Positions 34,049 through 42,058 of a DNA stretch of 55,588 nucleotides are shown piece by piece (the first letter of the stretch is position 1; each line of letters begins with the position of its first letter). Under the pieces are notes generated by a model. That model was not told the DNA's origin and did not search any database. It was given only the letters and a program-made list of their open reading frames with translations. The position numbers and the translations under genes were made by a program. The DNA is from an uncultured Oscillospiraceae bacterium (GTDB lineage: Bacteria; Bacillota; Clostridia; Oscillospirales; Oscillospiraceae). The DNA lies in assembly GCA_900763995.1 (NCBI GenBank), contig CAAFMK010000036.1:1-55588 (forward strand), written 5' to 3'.

Positions 34049-35905
34049 TCAGAGATGGAATATCTTTGCAATTTTATCCCCCTTGGGCATCAGCGCCAAA
34101 TCGTCTTTGGACAGCGCACCCAGCAGGATGACCAGCACCAGATAGATCACCATAGCCACCCCGATTGCCCCCAGTGTGGCAATGGCATTCCCTGTCCAGC
34201 TGATGACCCGAATGGTCTCCCCGTCAGGCACTCGGGACAGCAGACGAAATAGGAAGCCATACATGGCCCAGGCCGCACCGCCCATAATGACAGAGGCGAT
34301 CATAGGCTTTAGGAAAATCTGGCTGAACCGGGGGTGGTGGAGGATGACCCGGGACACCAAAATGAGATCCAGCCCCAAACACAACATAAAGCACAGCACA
34401 CTGCCGATGGGTGCCCCATAGATCCCCATGGTGGGCATACCCACCAGATTGTAGTTGGTCACAACCTTGACCGCACCACCCAGCACCATGACGATCACAG
34501 GCATAGTTACAAATCCATAGGCCTGGAGCACTGAGTTGCACACCAGCGTCACACAGGAGAATAGGGCAGTCAGCCCCAGGGTGGACAGCAGGGAGCCAGC
34601 CAGCTCCGCATTCAGGCTGGTAAACAGCAGCCGGATGATGGGGGTGCCCAGCACAAATAGACCCATACCCATAGGGAAGGAGACCAGCGCTGTGATGCGC
34701 AGAGCGGAGCCGGAGATACGGGCTGCCCCCCGGTAGTCATGGCGGGCCAGATTGCTGGACACCGCAGGAATGACAGAGGCGGTGATGGCCGCCATCAAAG
34801 AGGTGGGCAGGTTATAGATGTTGATCGCGCTGGAATAATTTCCATACAGCGTGCGGCTCACATCCTGGAGCGCATCATTGAGGGTCAGCACTGCGGTGTC
34901 CAGCGCCGTGGGGGCCTGACTTGCCAGGGCGTGCTCCACCTGCTGGGTGAGGGTGGCCATGTTGGCCGCTGCCCCAGAGCTCATGGCCTGTTTCCAGCCG
35001 CTGATGGCCCTATCCAATGTGGAGAAATCCACATGGCCGCTATATAAGACCCAGCTGCTGGGGTCCTCCAGCAGCACCCGCTGGAGCTGGCCCTGCACCA
35101 GAGCGGAGTCGATCACCGTCACAATCCCCACCATGGAGGAGCTGAGGGTGATGGGGATGGCAATGCACAAAATTTCCTTCAAAATGGTACCACTGCCATC
35201 GGGCACATCCCGGGACAGGTGGTTTTCATGTAAATTGCGCCGTATATGGTGAAATGCCATGTACACCACCGCCACAATGGTGCCCACTGTAACTCCTGTA
35301 ATGGCTCCAGCGGCGGCAGTATCCGCACTTTGCCCCATCCTGATCATCCAAAAAGCCAGACTCAGCCCCACAAAGAGCTTGCACAGGGCCTCAATGATCT
35401 GGGATACCGCAGTGGGGCCCATGTCCTCATGTCCCTGGGCATAGCCCCGGAAGGCGGACAGGCAGCCCACACACACCACGGCCGGGGCCAGGGCCCGGAT
35501 ACCGGCGGCGGCCTTGTCGTCATTCATCATAGCCGCCAGGGCATCGGCCTTGAAGAACATGATCAGAAAGGAGAGGGCACCCACCCCCAGAAACAGGGTC
35601 AGGGACAATCGGAAGATCTTTTTGACCTGGTTGCGCTTGCCAAGGGCATTGGCCTCAGAGACCAGCTTGGATACCGCAACGGGCAGTCCGGCGGTGGAGA
35701 TGGTAAGCAGTACGGAGTAGATATAGTAGGCGTTGTTGAAATCGGCGCTGCCCTGCTCCCCGATGATGTTGGTCAGGGGGATTTTGTAGAACATACCGAT
35801 TAGCTTGACCACCAGAATTCCTACGGCCAAAATGGCGGCACCGCCAAAAAAAGTGCTTTGCTTTTGTCCGCTTAACCGGCGGGGTGATGAATTATGCTGG
35901 GCCAT
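34049..35905 (-). CDS. YabM/SpoVB-like polysaccharide flippase
   Basis: A 618-residue membrane protein of the MOP flippase superfamily (MurJ, SpoVB, YabM). About 14 hydrophobic helices are seen, starting with FFGGAAILAVGILVVKLIGMFYKIPL. Its place directly before mazG and rqcP matches Bacillus yabM. Proteins of this kind move lipid-linked glycans or lipid II across the membrane. It is longer than usual because of a polar segment at about residues 275-350, between central helices, containing AMSSGAAANMATLTQQVEHAL-like helical sequence. AGGAGG lies 7 bases before the ATG. Confidence 0.85.
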   Translation of the reverse strand: MAQHNSSPRRLSGQKQSTFFGGAAILAVGILVVKLIGMFYKIPLTNIIGEQGSADFNNAYYIYSVLLTISTAGLPVAVSKLVSEANALGKRNQVKKIFRLSLTLFLGVGALSFLIMFFKADALAAMMNDDKAAAGIRALAPAVVCVGCLSAFRGYAQGHEDMGPTAVSQIIEALCKLFVGLSLAFWMIRMGQSADTAAAGAITGVTVGTIVAVVYMAFHHIRRNLHENHLSRDVPDGSGTILKEILCIAIPITLSSSMVGIVTVIDSALVQGQLQRVLLEDPSSWVLYSGHVDFSTLDRAISGWKQAMSSGAAANMATLTQQVEHALASQAPTALDTAVLTLNDALQDVSRTLYGNYSSAINIYNLPTSLMAAITASVIPAVSSNLARHDYRGAARISGSALRITALVSFPMGMGLFVLGTPIIRLLFTSLNAELAGSLLSTLGLTALFSCVTLVCNSVLQAYGFVTMPVIVMVLGGAVKVVTNYNLVGMPTMGIYGAPIGSVLCFMLCLGLDLILVSRVILHHPRFSQIFLKPMIASVIMGGAAWAMYGFLFRLLSRVPDGETIRVISWTGNAIATLGAIGVAMVIYLVLVILLGALSKDDLALMPKGDKIAKIFHL

Positions 35906-35920
35906 GGGCAGCCTCCTGTA

Positions 35921-37222
35921 TCAACCAAAAATACGGGGTAGGGCGTAGTTCTCCACCTCGGCCCGGATCTGCTCCATGTCCAGAGTGAAAAACTCCCCCT
36001 TCTCATATATGACCTTACCCCGGGCCATATTCATGGAGACATCAGACCCCCGGGCAGAGAACACCAGATTCTCCTCCGTATCGTGGCATGGGGTGAGGCT
36101 GGGCCGGGTGAAGTCCACCAAAATGAGATCGGCCACTTTGCCCGGCGCAATGACTCCGGTATCCCGTCCCAGTGCTCTGGCCCCGTTCACGGTGGCCATC
36201 TCCAGCGCCTGACGGGCGGAGACCGCCAGAGGATCGCAGTTTACCCCCTTGTGGAGGATGGCGGCCAGCTTGATCTCCTCAAAGAGGTCACAGTTATTGT
36301 TAGAGGCCACCCCATCGGTGCCCAGTGCCACATTGACGCCGGCCTTCAACAGCTCGGGCACCCGGGCCACACCAGAGCCCAGCTTTAAGTTGGACACCGG
36401 GTTGTGGACAGCGGTAATGTGCCGCTGGGCCATCAGCTCCATATCCTCATCGCTGACCCAGACGCAGTGGGCGGCGGTGGCCCCCCGGGCCCACACCCCG
36501 TACTGGTCGAGCAGGGCCACCGGTGTCTTGCCGTATTTGGCCAGGCACTGCTCATGTTCCAGCCTGGTCTCTGACACATGGATGTGCATCCCCAGCTTAT
36601 GGTCAGCGGCGTAGTCGGCCATCCACTGCCACAAAGGGGCGCAGGAGGTATACTCCCCGTGGATGGAGGCATCCACTAGGATCTGCCCCTCTCCCGCTCC
36701 GTGCCACTGCTGGGTCAGGTCGATCTGATTGCGGCAGTCGCCGCAGGTGTCAGGGGAAAACTGGTCGGGATCTCCAAAATACACCCCGCCGCAAGAGAGG
36801 TTGGCGCTGATCCCCGCTTTGTACACCTGCTGGGCGATGACATGGCTTTTCATGTACATATCCACAATACAGGTGGTACCAGAGGCGATCATCTCCGCCA
36901 GCCCCAGGGCCGTCCCGGCGGCAATGGCCCGCTCGTCCAGCTTGGCCTCTGCGGGGAAGATAAAGTCGTGGAGCCAGTGCTGCAAATCATGTCCACCGCC
37001 ATAGCCCCGGAGCAGGGTCATGGGTACATGGGTGTGGCAGTTGACAAGGCCGGGCATCAGCACTTGGCCCTGCCCGTCGATCACACGGTCAAACTCCCCC
37101 ATTGGTCTGGTTGTGCCCACACAGGAGATCTTGCTGCCCTCCACCCCAACAAAGGCGTTATGGAGGACAGGCTGGGCTGGGTCCATGGTGACAGCGGTAA
37201 CATTTTGGAACAGAATTGACAT
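35921..37222 (-). CDS. Amidohydrolase, probable S-adenosylhomocysteine / methylthioadenosine / adenosine deaminase
   Basis: A 433-residue metal-dependent amidohydrolase of the MtaD/SAH deaminase group. Metal and substrate residues are seen in NCHTHVPMTLLRG (about 62), MHIHVSETRLEHE, the HCVW block and LGTDGVASNNNCDLFEE (about 306). The neighbour upstream is purine nucleoside phosphorylase: deamination to an inosine-type nucleoside followed by phosphorolysis would form a short purine salvage route. Exact substrate among SAH, MTA and adenosine cannot be read from sequence alone. Confidence 0.87.
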   Translation of the reverse strand: MSILFQNVTAVTMDPAQPVLHNAFVGVEGSKISCVGTTRPMGEFDRVIDGQGQVLMPGLVNCHTHVPMTLLRGYGGGHDLQHWLHDFIFPAEAKLDERAIAAGTALGLAEMIASGTTCIVDMYMKSHVIAQQVYKAGISANLSCGGVYFGDPDQFSPDTCGDCRNQIDLTQQWHGAGEGQILVDASIHGEYTSCAPLWQWMADYAADHKLGMHIHVSETRLEHEQCLAKYGKTPVALLDQYGVWARGATAAHCVWVSDEDMELMAQRHITAVHNPVSNLKLGSGVARVPELLKAGVNVALGTDGVASNNNCDLFEEIKLAAILHKGVNCDPLAVSARQALEMATVNGARALGRDTGVIAPGKVADLILVDFTRPSLTPCHDTEENLVFSARGSDVSMNMARGKVIYEKGEFFTLDMEQIRAEVENYALPRIFG

Positions 37223-37260
37223 GAATTTCTCCTTACAGAACGAATTGAGCCCCCAGGCCC

Positions 37261-38085
37261 TTACAGCTTGGACAGGCAGGCCCGCACCAGCCCGGAGAAC
37301 TTCTCCCGGGCCGCTTCGGCGGCGTCCAGCACCTCCTGCTCGCTAAGGGGCTGATCCAGGATCCCGGTAGCCATGTTGGACAGCAGGGTCAGCCCCAGCA
37401 CCTCCATGCCGCAGTGGCCCGCCACGATGACCTCGGGGGCGGTGGACATCCCCACCGCATCGCCCCCCAGCAGACGGGTGGCTCGGATCTCCGCCGGGGT
37501 CTCATACTGGGGGCCGTAACAGTAGAAGTATATGCCTTCTCGCAGAGGAATACCCCGCTCCTGAGCAGTTTTTCTGGCCAGCTCCTGCAATCTGGCAGTG
37601 TAGAGGTGGGAGGCGTCTGGGAACCGAACCCCAAATTCGGGCAGGTTCTCCCCCCGGAGGGGGGATTCAGAAAACATCTTGATATGGTCAGTGATGAGCA
37701 TCAGATCCCCAGCCTTCCACTGGGTGTTGACGCATCCGGCGGCATTGGTGACAATAAGGGTGTCACAGCCCAGCAGCCGCAGCACCCGAACGGCATAGGA
37801 CACCTCCTCGTAGGAGTAGCCCTCGTAGTGGTGCATCCGCCCCTGCATCACGGCCACCCGCTGGCCCTCCAGCATCCCAAAAACCAGGTGGCCCTTGTGG
37901 CCGGGGGCGGTGGAGGCCTTAAAGTTGGGGATGTCCCCATAGGAGATGGCAATGGCGTCCTCCACCTCGTCAGCCAGATAGCCAAGGCCAGAGCCCAGTA
38001 CCATGGCCACCTTGGGGACAAAGCCACCCAGCTTGGCCTGAATGGCCTGTGCGCTGGCTTTGTAGTGCTCCATTGTGTAGTTCAC
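37261..38085 (-). CDS. punA: Purine nucleoside phosphorylase
   Basis: Trimeric-type phosphorylase of inosine and guanosine, 274 residues. Family blocks: MVLGSGLGYLADEV, then FKASTAPGHKGHLVFG, MQGRMHHYEGYS (phosphate and ribose site), TNAAGCVN and MSTAPEVIVAGHCGMEVLG. The AAGGAGG site is 8 bases before a GTG at 38085, which I choose; an ATG four codons later is also possible. An in-frame ATG at 38145 lies inside the previous gene. It is cotranscribed with the zinc-ribbon gene, 13 bases away, and the deaminase. Confidence 0.94.
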   Translation of the reverse strand: MNYTMEHYKASAQAIQAKLGGFVPKVAMVLGSGLGYLADEVEDAIAISYGDIPNFKASTAPGHKGHLVFGMLEGQRVAVMQGRMHHYEGYSYEEVSYAVRVLRLLGCDTLIVTNAAGCVNTQWKAGDLMLITDHIKMFSESPLRGENLPEFGVRFPDASHLYTARLQELARKTAQERGIPLREGIYFYCYGPQYETPAEIRATRLLGGDAVGMSTAPEVIVAGHCGMEVLGLTLLSNMATGILDQPLSEQEVLDAAEAAREKFSGLVRACLSKL

Positions 38086-38098
38086 AGCGGCCCCCTCC

Positions 38099-38491
38099 TT
38101 ACAGCTTTGTTCCGCAGCTGCGGCAGAATCGATCATTTTTTCCACAGCGGGCGCTGCACACCGGGCAGGACTGGGCCTGGCGCAGATCGGCGATCCGGGC
38201 CTTTACCTCGGCGATCTTCTCCGCCATCTCGTCTGCCTGGGCCAGCAGCTGGGTGACCACATCCCCCTGTGGGAGCCGCCCCATATGGGTTTGATACATC
38301 ACCTGGCCCAGCTGGCACATAATGTCGTTGTACGCCCCATTGAGGTCAAACAGCTGCACATTCATCTTGGCCACATCCACCATCTGTCCCGCTCTTTTGC
38401 CAGCCACTCTGGCGGTGTCTGCGGCTGCATCGGCCGCTATGCCCGCGCCACCCCGAATCAGATCCAGCAGATCCTTTACCTTATCATCCAT
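38099..38491 (-). CDS. Small zinc-ribbon protein of unknown function
   Basis: A 130-residue soluble protein. The first 100 residues are mostly helical (DDKVKDLLDLIRGG... and AEKIAEVKARIADLR, likely coiled coil). The C terminus is a zinc ribbon with two CPVC/CRSC-type pairs ending in CGTKL. I do not recognise a specific family with a known role. It is the first gene of the minus-strand run leading through punA, the deaminase, the flippase and mazG, read from a good promoter. Confidence 0.8.
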   Translation of the reverse strand: MDDKVKDLLDLIRGGAGIAADAAADTARVAGKRAGQMVDVAKMNVQLFDLNGAYNDIMCQLGQVMYQTHMGRLPQGDVVTQLLAQADEMAEKIAEVKARIADLRQAQSCPVCSARCGKNDRFCRSCGTKL

Positions 38492-39005
38492 AAAAACGCG
38501 CTCCTTTCTGCATCATCGCTGCCTTTCGTGTCGCTATATTCTACACCAAGAATCCAAGGATTGCAACCAAAAAGGGGGGAGGCGAGGGCCATACACAGCC
38601 TCCCTTTTACTTTTTTGAACTCAAATCTCACACATTTTTTCAAATATCTTTCTATCCCATAATACCACAATGTTCTACAATTTTGGCATGAAAAGATGCC
38701 GAGGCTGCCTTCGGCTCTTTTCGGTATCCAGTATCGGTGAAGTGCGTGATTTAGTGAAATCACCGGAGTTCTACCCTATCCACACAAAGGTTAAAAGGGA
38801 GTACACAGCTTTTTCATTGCTATTTCACCCAAGGGGTGGTAAAATGAAAGGAATCTATACTCTGCTGTGTATGGTGGCTGGAGCGGGGTGGGTAAACTAT
38901 CCTCACGCTGGGCTGTTTTGCCAAATCACTGCCAGATCCAGCGGACTTTTTCAAATGGGGACTTGCCTGCCCCATTCCAAACCAGAGAAAAAAGGGGGCT
39001 TTGTT
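38492..39005. promoter_or_regulatory. Divergent control region between the zinc-ribbon operon and the racemase-ligase cassette
   Basis: This 514-base gap has no convincing gene. A minus-strand promoter has TTGCAA (38561-38566), 17 bases and TAGAAT (38538-38543). A terminator-like hairpin at 38569-38616 (AAAAGGGGGGAGGC with GCCTCCCTTTT) has T runs on both strands. A second hairpin, GAAAAGATGCCGA with TCGGCTCTTTTC, spans 38690-38722. A plus-strand promoter has TTGCTA (38817-38822), 17 bases and TAAAAT (38840-38845), giving a leader of roughly 150 bases before the ATG at 39006. Confidence 0.65.
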
Positions 39006-40073
39006 ATGCGCAAGCTGGTGATCGACCGCTCATCCATCAAGCATAACCTGTCCATCATCAAAGACCGGGCCGGGAATGCGGCCATCTATGGTGCACTGAC
39101 GGGGGACGGCGGTGGCGCTGGTATCATCCCTCTGGCTCAACTGCTGCGGGATGAGGGCATCGGCCGCTTTACCGTATCCGATATTCAGGAGGCCAAGCAG
39201 CTGCGGCAGGCCGGATTTGTGGAGGAGGAGATCCTCATGCTCCGGGCCACCACCGACCGCAGCGAGCTGGAGCAGCTGGTGGATCTGAATGTGGTGTGCA
39301 CCATCTCCTCTGTGGACACAGGCATGGCCCTCAACGCGCTGGCAGAAAACCGCTCCACCGTGGTAGAGGCCCACATTCAGGTGGACACCGGTATGGGCTT
39401 TGGGGGTTTTCTGGTCAGTGAGCCGGAAAAGCTGCTGCTGGCCTACCGCTCTTTGCCCAATGTGGCCCTGTCCGGCATATATACCCAGCTCCACACCGAC
39501 CAGTCCAACAGCTCCGGCTCCGCCCACCAGCTGGCGCAGTTTGAGCAGGTGCTAGAGGTGATCCGCACCGCCGGGTTTGAAACTGGAACAGTCCATGCCG
39601 CCGGCTCCTTCGCCCTGCTCCACAACGACGGGGCCATTCTGGATGCCGTCCGGGCGGGCTCTGCCATTTTAGGGCGGTGCCGCCGCACCAAGGACGACAG
39701 GCTCCGGGTGGTGGGCTATGGACAGGCCCCCCTGACCGAAGTGCGCTGGCTGCCCAAGGGGCACAGTGTGGGCACTGAGCGGCCCGTTATTCTCAAGCGG
39801 CCCACCCGGGTGGCGGTACTCCCTGTGGGGTACCAGAACGGCTATGGGGTCACCCGGCCCCAGCCGGAAACCTTCTTTGCGGCCTTTCGGGGCTGGAAGC
39901 AGTCCCGCCGCCGCACTGTGCGCATTGGCGACCAGCGGGCCAAACTTCTGGGGGCCATCGGCACCACAGAGACTATTTTGGATGTGACCAACCTGAAATG
40001 CTCCACCGGAGATCTGGCCATCTTTGAATTAGATCCCCTGTTTGCCAAAGGCTTTACCTTGGAATACCGATAA
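39006..40073 (+). CDS. Alanine racemase-fold protein lacking the PLP lysine
   Basis: A 355-residue protein with the alanine racemase architecture: N-terminal barrel (VIDRSSIKHNLSIIK, then HIQVDTGMGFGGF with the barrel signature) and C-terminal beta domain with VGYQNGYG, equivalent to the GYADGY motif that holds the second catalytic base. The motif that should carry the PLP lysine (pattern LKGDGYGLG) reads LTGDGGGAG at residues 31-39: Lys is Thr32 and the following Tyr is Gly. So ordinary racemase activity is doubtful. The frame is open further upstream, but the ATG at 39006 begins the conserved domain and follows a G-rich ribosome site. First gene of the four-gene cassette. Confidence 0.85.
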   Translation: MRKLVIDRSSIKHNLSIIKDRAGNAAIYGALTGDGGGAGIIPLAQLLRDEGIGRFTVSDIQEAKQLRQAGFVEEEILMLRATTDRSELEQLVDLNVVCTISSVDTGMALNALAENRSTVVEAHIQVDTGMGFGGFLVSEPEKLLLAYRSLPNVALSGIYTQLHTDQSNSSGSAHQLAQFEQVLEVIRTAGFETGTVHAAGSFALLHNDGAILDAVRAGSAILGRCRRTKDDRLRVVGYGQAPLTEVRWLPKGHSVGTERPVILKRPTRVAVLPVGYQNGYGVTRPQPETFFAAFRGWKQSRRRTVRIGDQRAKLLGAIGTTETILDVTNLKCSTGDLAIFELDPLFAKGFTLEYR

Positions 40074-40091
40074 GAAAACGAGGTCTTTTCC

Positions 40092-41309
40092 ATGTCAAAT
40101 TCTCTCTCCTTCCAGCCCCTGCTCTTTGGTGGGGACATCAATGTATACAGTGTGGCCCGGGCCTTTCATGAGGCCTATGGGGTGCGCTCCATCGCCTACG
40201 GCAAGTACCCCTCCTTCCCCTGCCACGGCAGCGCCATTCTGGACTACCGGGTGTGCCCCAACAACGAGGACACCCAGGCCTTCCGCCAGAATGTGGAGAC
40301 TGTGTCCCGGGAATTTCCCGACAAAAAAGTGCTGCTGCTGGGGTGTGGAGACAGCTATGTGCAGCTTGCCGCCCACTGCAAGGACAGTTTCCCCGAAAAT
40401 GTCATCGCCCCCTACATTGATGGACAGCTGCTGGATACCCTGATCGACAAGGAGCAGTTTTATGCCCTGTGCGACCAGTACGGGGTAGACCACCCGGCCA
40501 CCTTTATCTATGATGGCTCCATGGGCCACGACTTCACCCTGCCCTGGGGCGGGCCCTACATCGCCAAGCCCGCTGACAGCGTGGCCTACTGGGACTGTGG
40601 AGACCACTCTCTGGCCAAGGTGTACATCTGCGACAGCTGGCAGGAGCTGCTGGACAGCCTTGACCATGTCTACGCCGCTGGGTATCAGGGCCACATGGTA
40701 CTACAGGAGTTCATCCCCGGGGATGACAGCTATATGCGGGTGCTCACCAACTACTCCGACCACAACGGACAGGTGAAGCTGATGTGTCTGGGCCATGTGC
40801 TGCTGGAGGAGCACTCCCCCCACGGCATTGGCAACCACGCCGTCATCATCACCGAGCACGATGAGGCGCTGGAGCAGAAGATCAAGGGCCTGCTGGAGCG
40901 CCTGCACTATGTGGGCTTTTCCAACTTCGACATCAAATATGACAGCCGGGACGGCAAGTATAAGGCCTTTGAGATCAACTGCCGCCAGGGCCGGAGCAAC
41001 TACTATGTCACCGGGGCGGGCCACAACATCGCCAAGCTGGTGGTGGAGGACTATGTACAGGGCAAAGAGCTGCCCCTTGTCATCACAAAAAACCGCTCCC
41101 TGTGGCGGATGGTTCCCAAACATGTGGCCTTTAAATTCACCCCCAAAAAGTACCATCAGGAGATGCGGGCCCTTATCCGGGCCGGGGCGGACAGCCACTC
41201 TCTGGTCTATCAGAAGGACAGCGCCCTCAAGCGCCGTCTGCGGGTGTTGAAAAACCATCTGGGCAACATCAAGCGCTTTGACCAGTACAACCGCATTCCA
41301 AAAGACTAA
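40092..41309 (+). CDS. ATP-grasp ligase, D-aspartate ligase-like
   Basis: A 405-residue carboxylate-amine ligase. It opens with a Rossmann-like preATP domain (LLFGGDINVYSVARAFHEAYG), continues with the ATP-grasp core (YIAKPADS as nucleotide lysine site, MVLQEFIPGDDSYMR, and FSNFDIKYD with FEINCRQGRSN as metal site), and ends with a basic helical tail. Size, domain layout and the Asp/Glu racemase gene next to it resemble the Enterococcus faecium pair Asl(fm) and Rac(fm), which makes and attaches D-aspartate to the third residue of the peptidoglycan stem. Attachment to a glycan or another peptide is the alternative. The start has GAGG about 9 bases ahead; the next gene follows after 20 bases. 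Confidence 0.8.
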   Translation: MSNSLSFQPLLFGGDINVYSVARAFHEAYGVRSIAYGKYPSFPCHGSAILDYRVCPNNEDTQAFRQNVETVSREFPDKKVLLLGCGDSYVQLAAHCKDSFPENVIAPYIDGQLLDTLIDKEQFYALCDQYGVDHPATFIYDGSMGHDFTLPWGGPYIAKPADSVAYWDCGDHSLAKVYICDSWQELLDSLDHVYAAGYQGHMVLQEFIPGDDSYMRVLTNYSDHNGQVKLMCLGHVLLEEHSPHGIGNHAVIITEHDEALEQKIKGLLERLHYVGFSNFDIKYDSRDGKYKAFEINCRQGRSNYYVTGAGHNIAKLVVEDYVQGKELPLVITKNRSLWRMVPKHVAFKFTPKKYHQEMRALIRAGADSHSLVYQKDSALKRRLRVLKNHLGNIKRFDQYNRIPKD

Positions 41310-41329
41310 TCCCCCACAGGAGGGCCCCT

Positions 41330-42049
41330 ATGCCAAATTACCGTCTGGGTGTGCTGGGGGGCATGGGCCCCCAGGCCACTAACACCTTTTACCAGTTTAT
41401 CCTTGACCGCACCGATGCACAGCGGGATCAGGATCACCTCAGTGCCCTGATTTTGTCCGACAGCCAGATGCCTGACCGGACTGCCGCCATTTTGGGTACC
41501 CAGCAGGAGAAACAGGCCGTCTTTGACCGTCTGCTCTCCGATGCCCGTCTGCTGGAGGGGGCTGGCTGCACAGTCATCGCCGTCCCCTGCAACACCTCCC
41601 ACTTTTTTCTTGACCAGGTACAGCAGGAAATTGGAATCCCTATCCTCCACATGATTCGGGAGACCGCCCAGCAGCTGGCCCGCCAGGGGTGCAGGCACCC
41701 GGGGATCCTGGCCACAGACGGCACCATCCGCACTGGGCTCTACCAAAAGGAATTTGCCGCTGTGGGCATTGAGGCGGTCACCCCATCCCCACAGGCTCAG
41801 GCAATGGTCATGTCCCTCATTTATGAGGACATCAAGGCCGGGCGGGATGCTGACCCACAGCAGTTTGCCGCCATCCACGCCGACCTCCTCCAGCAGGGCT
41901 GCGACTGTGGGGTGCTGGCCTGCACCGAGCTGTCCGTCTTTGGGGACAGGCACCATCTGCCCCCCTTTTACACTGACGCAATGGCGGTGCTGGCTGAACG
42001 GGCGGTGCTGTCCTGTGGAAAACCCCTGCGCCACATTTTCATGCAATAG
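41330..42049 (+). CDS. Aspartate/glutamate racemase family protein
   Basis: A 239-residue PLP-independent racemase. It begins LGVLGGMGPQAT, the family start, and has both catalytic cysteines, in VPCNTSH (about residue 88) and LACTELS (about residue 200). The N-terminal GGMGP form is typical of aspartate racemases rather than MurI. It lies between the ATP-grasp ligase and the MurE-ArgB fusion, with 20 and 9 bases of spacing, and would supply D-Asp (or D-Glu) to the ligase. Confidence 0.9.
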   Translation: MPNYRLGVLGGMGPQATNTFYQFILDRTDAQRDQDHLSALILSDSQMPDRTAAILGTQQEKQAVFDRLLSDARLLEGAGCTVIAVPCNTSHFFLDQVQQEIGIPILHMIRETAQQLARQGCRHPGILATDGTIRTGLYQKEFAAVGIEAVTPSPQAQAMVMSLIYEDIKAGRDADPQQFAAIHADLLQQGCDCGVLACTELSVFGDRHHLPPFYTDAMAVLAERAVLSCGKPLRHIFMQ

Positions 42050-42058
42050 AGGTGCGTT

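Noticed and set aside
38476..38763. A 95-residue minus-strand frame in the gap before the cassette
   Set aside because: It overlaps the promoter and terminator-like hairpin there, has no good ribosome site and no recognisable domain.
38670..39005. N-terminal extension of the racemase-fold gene to 38670
   Set aside because: The extra 112 residues cross the promoter and hairpin, and homology to the racemase fold begins at the ATG at 39006.
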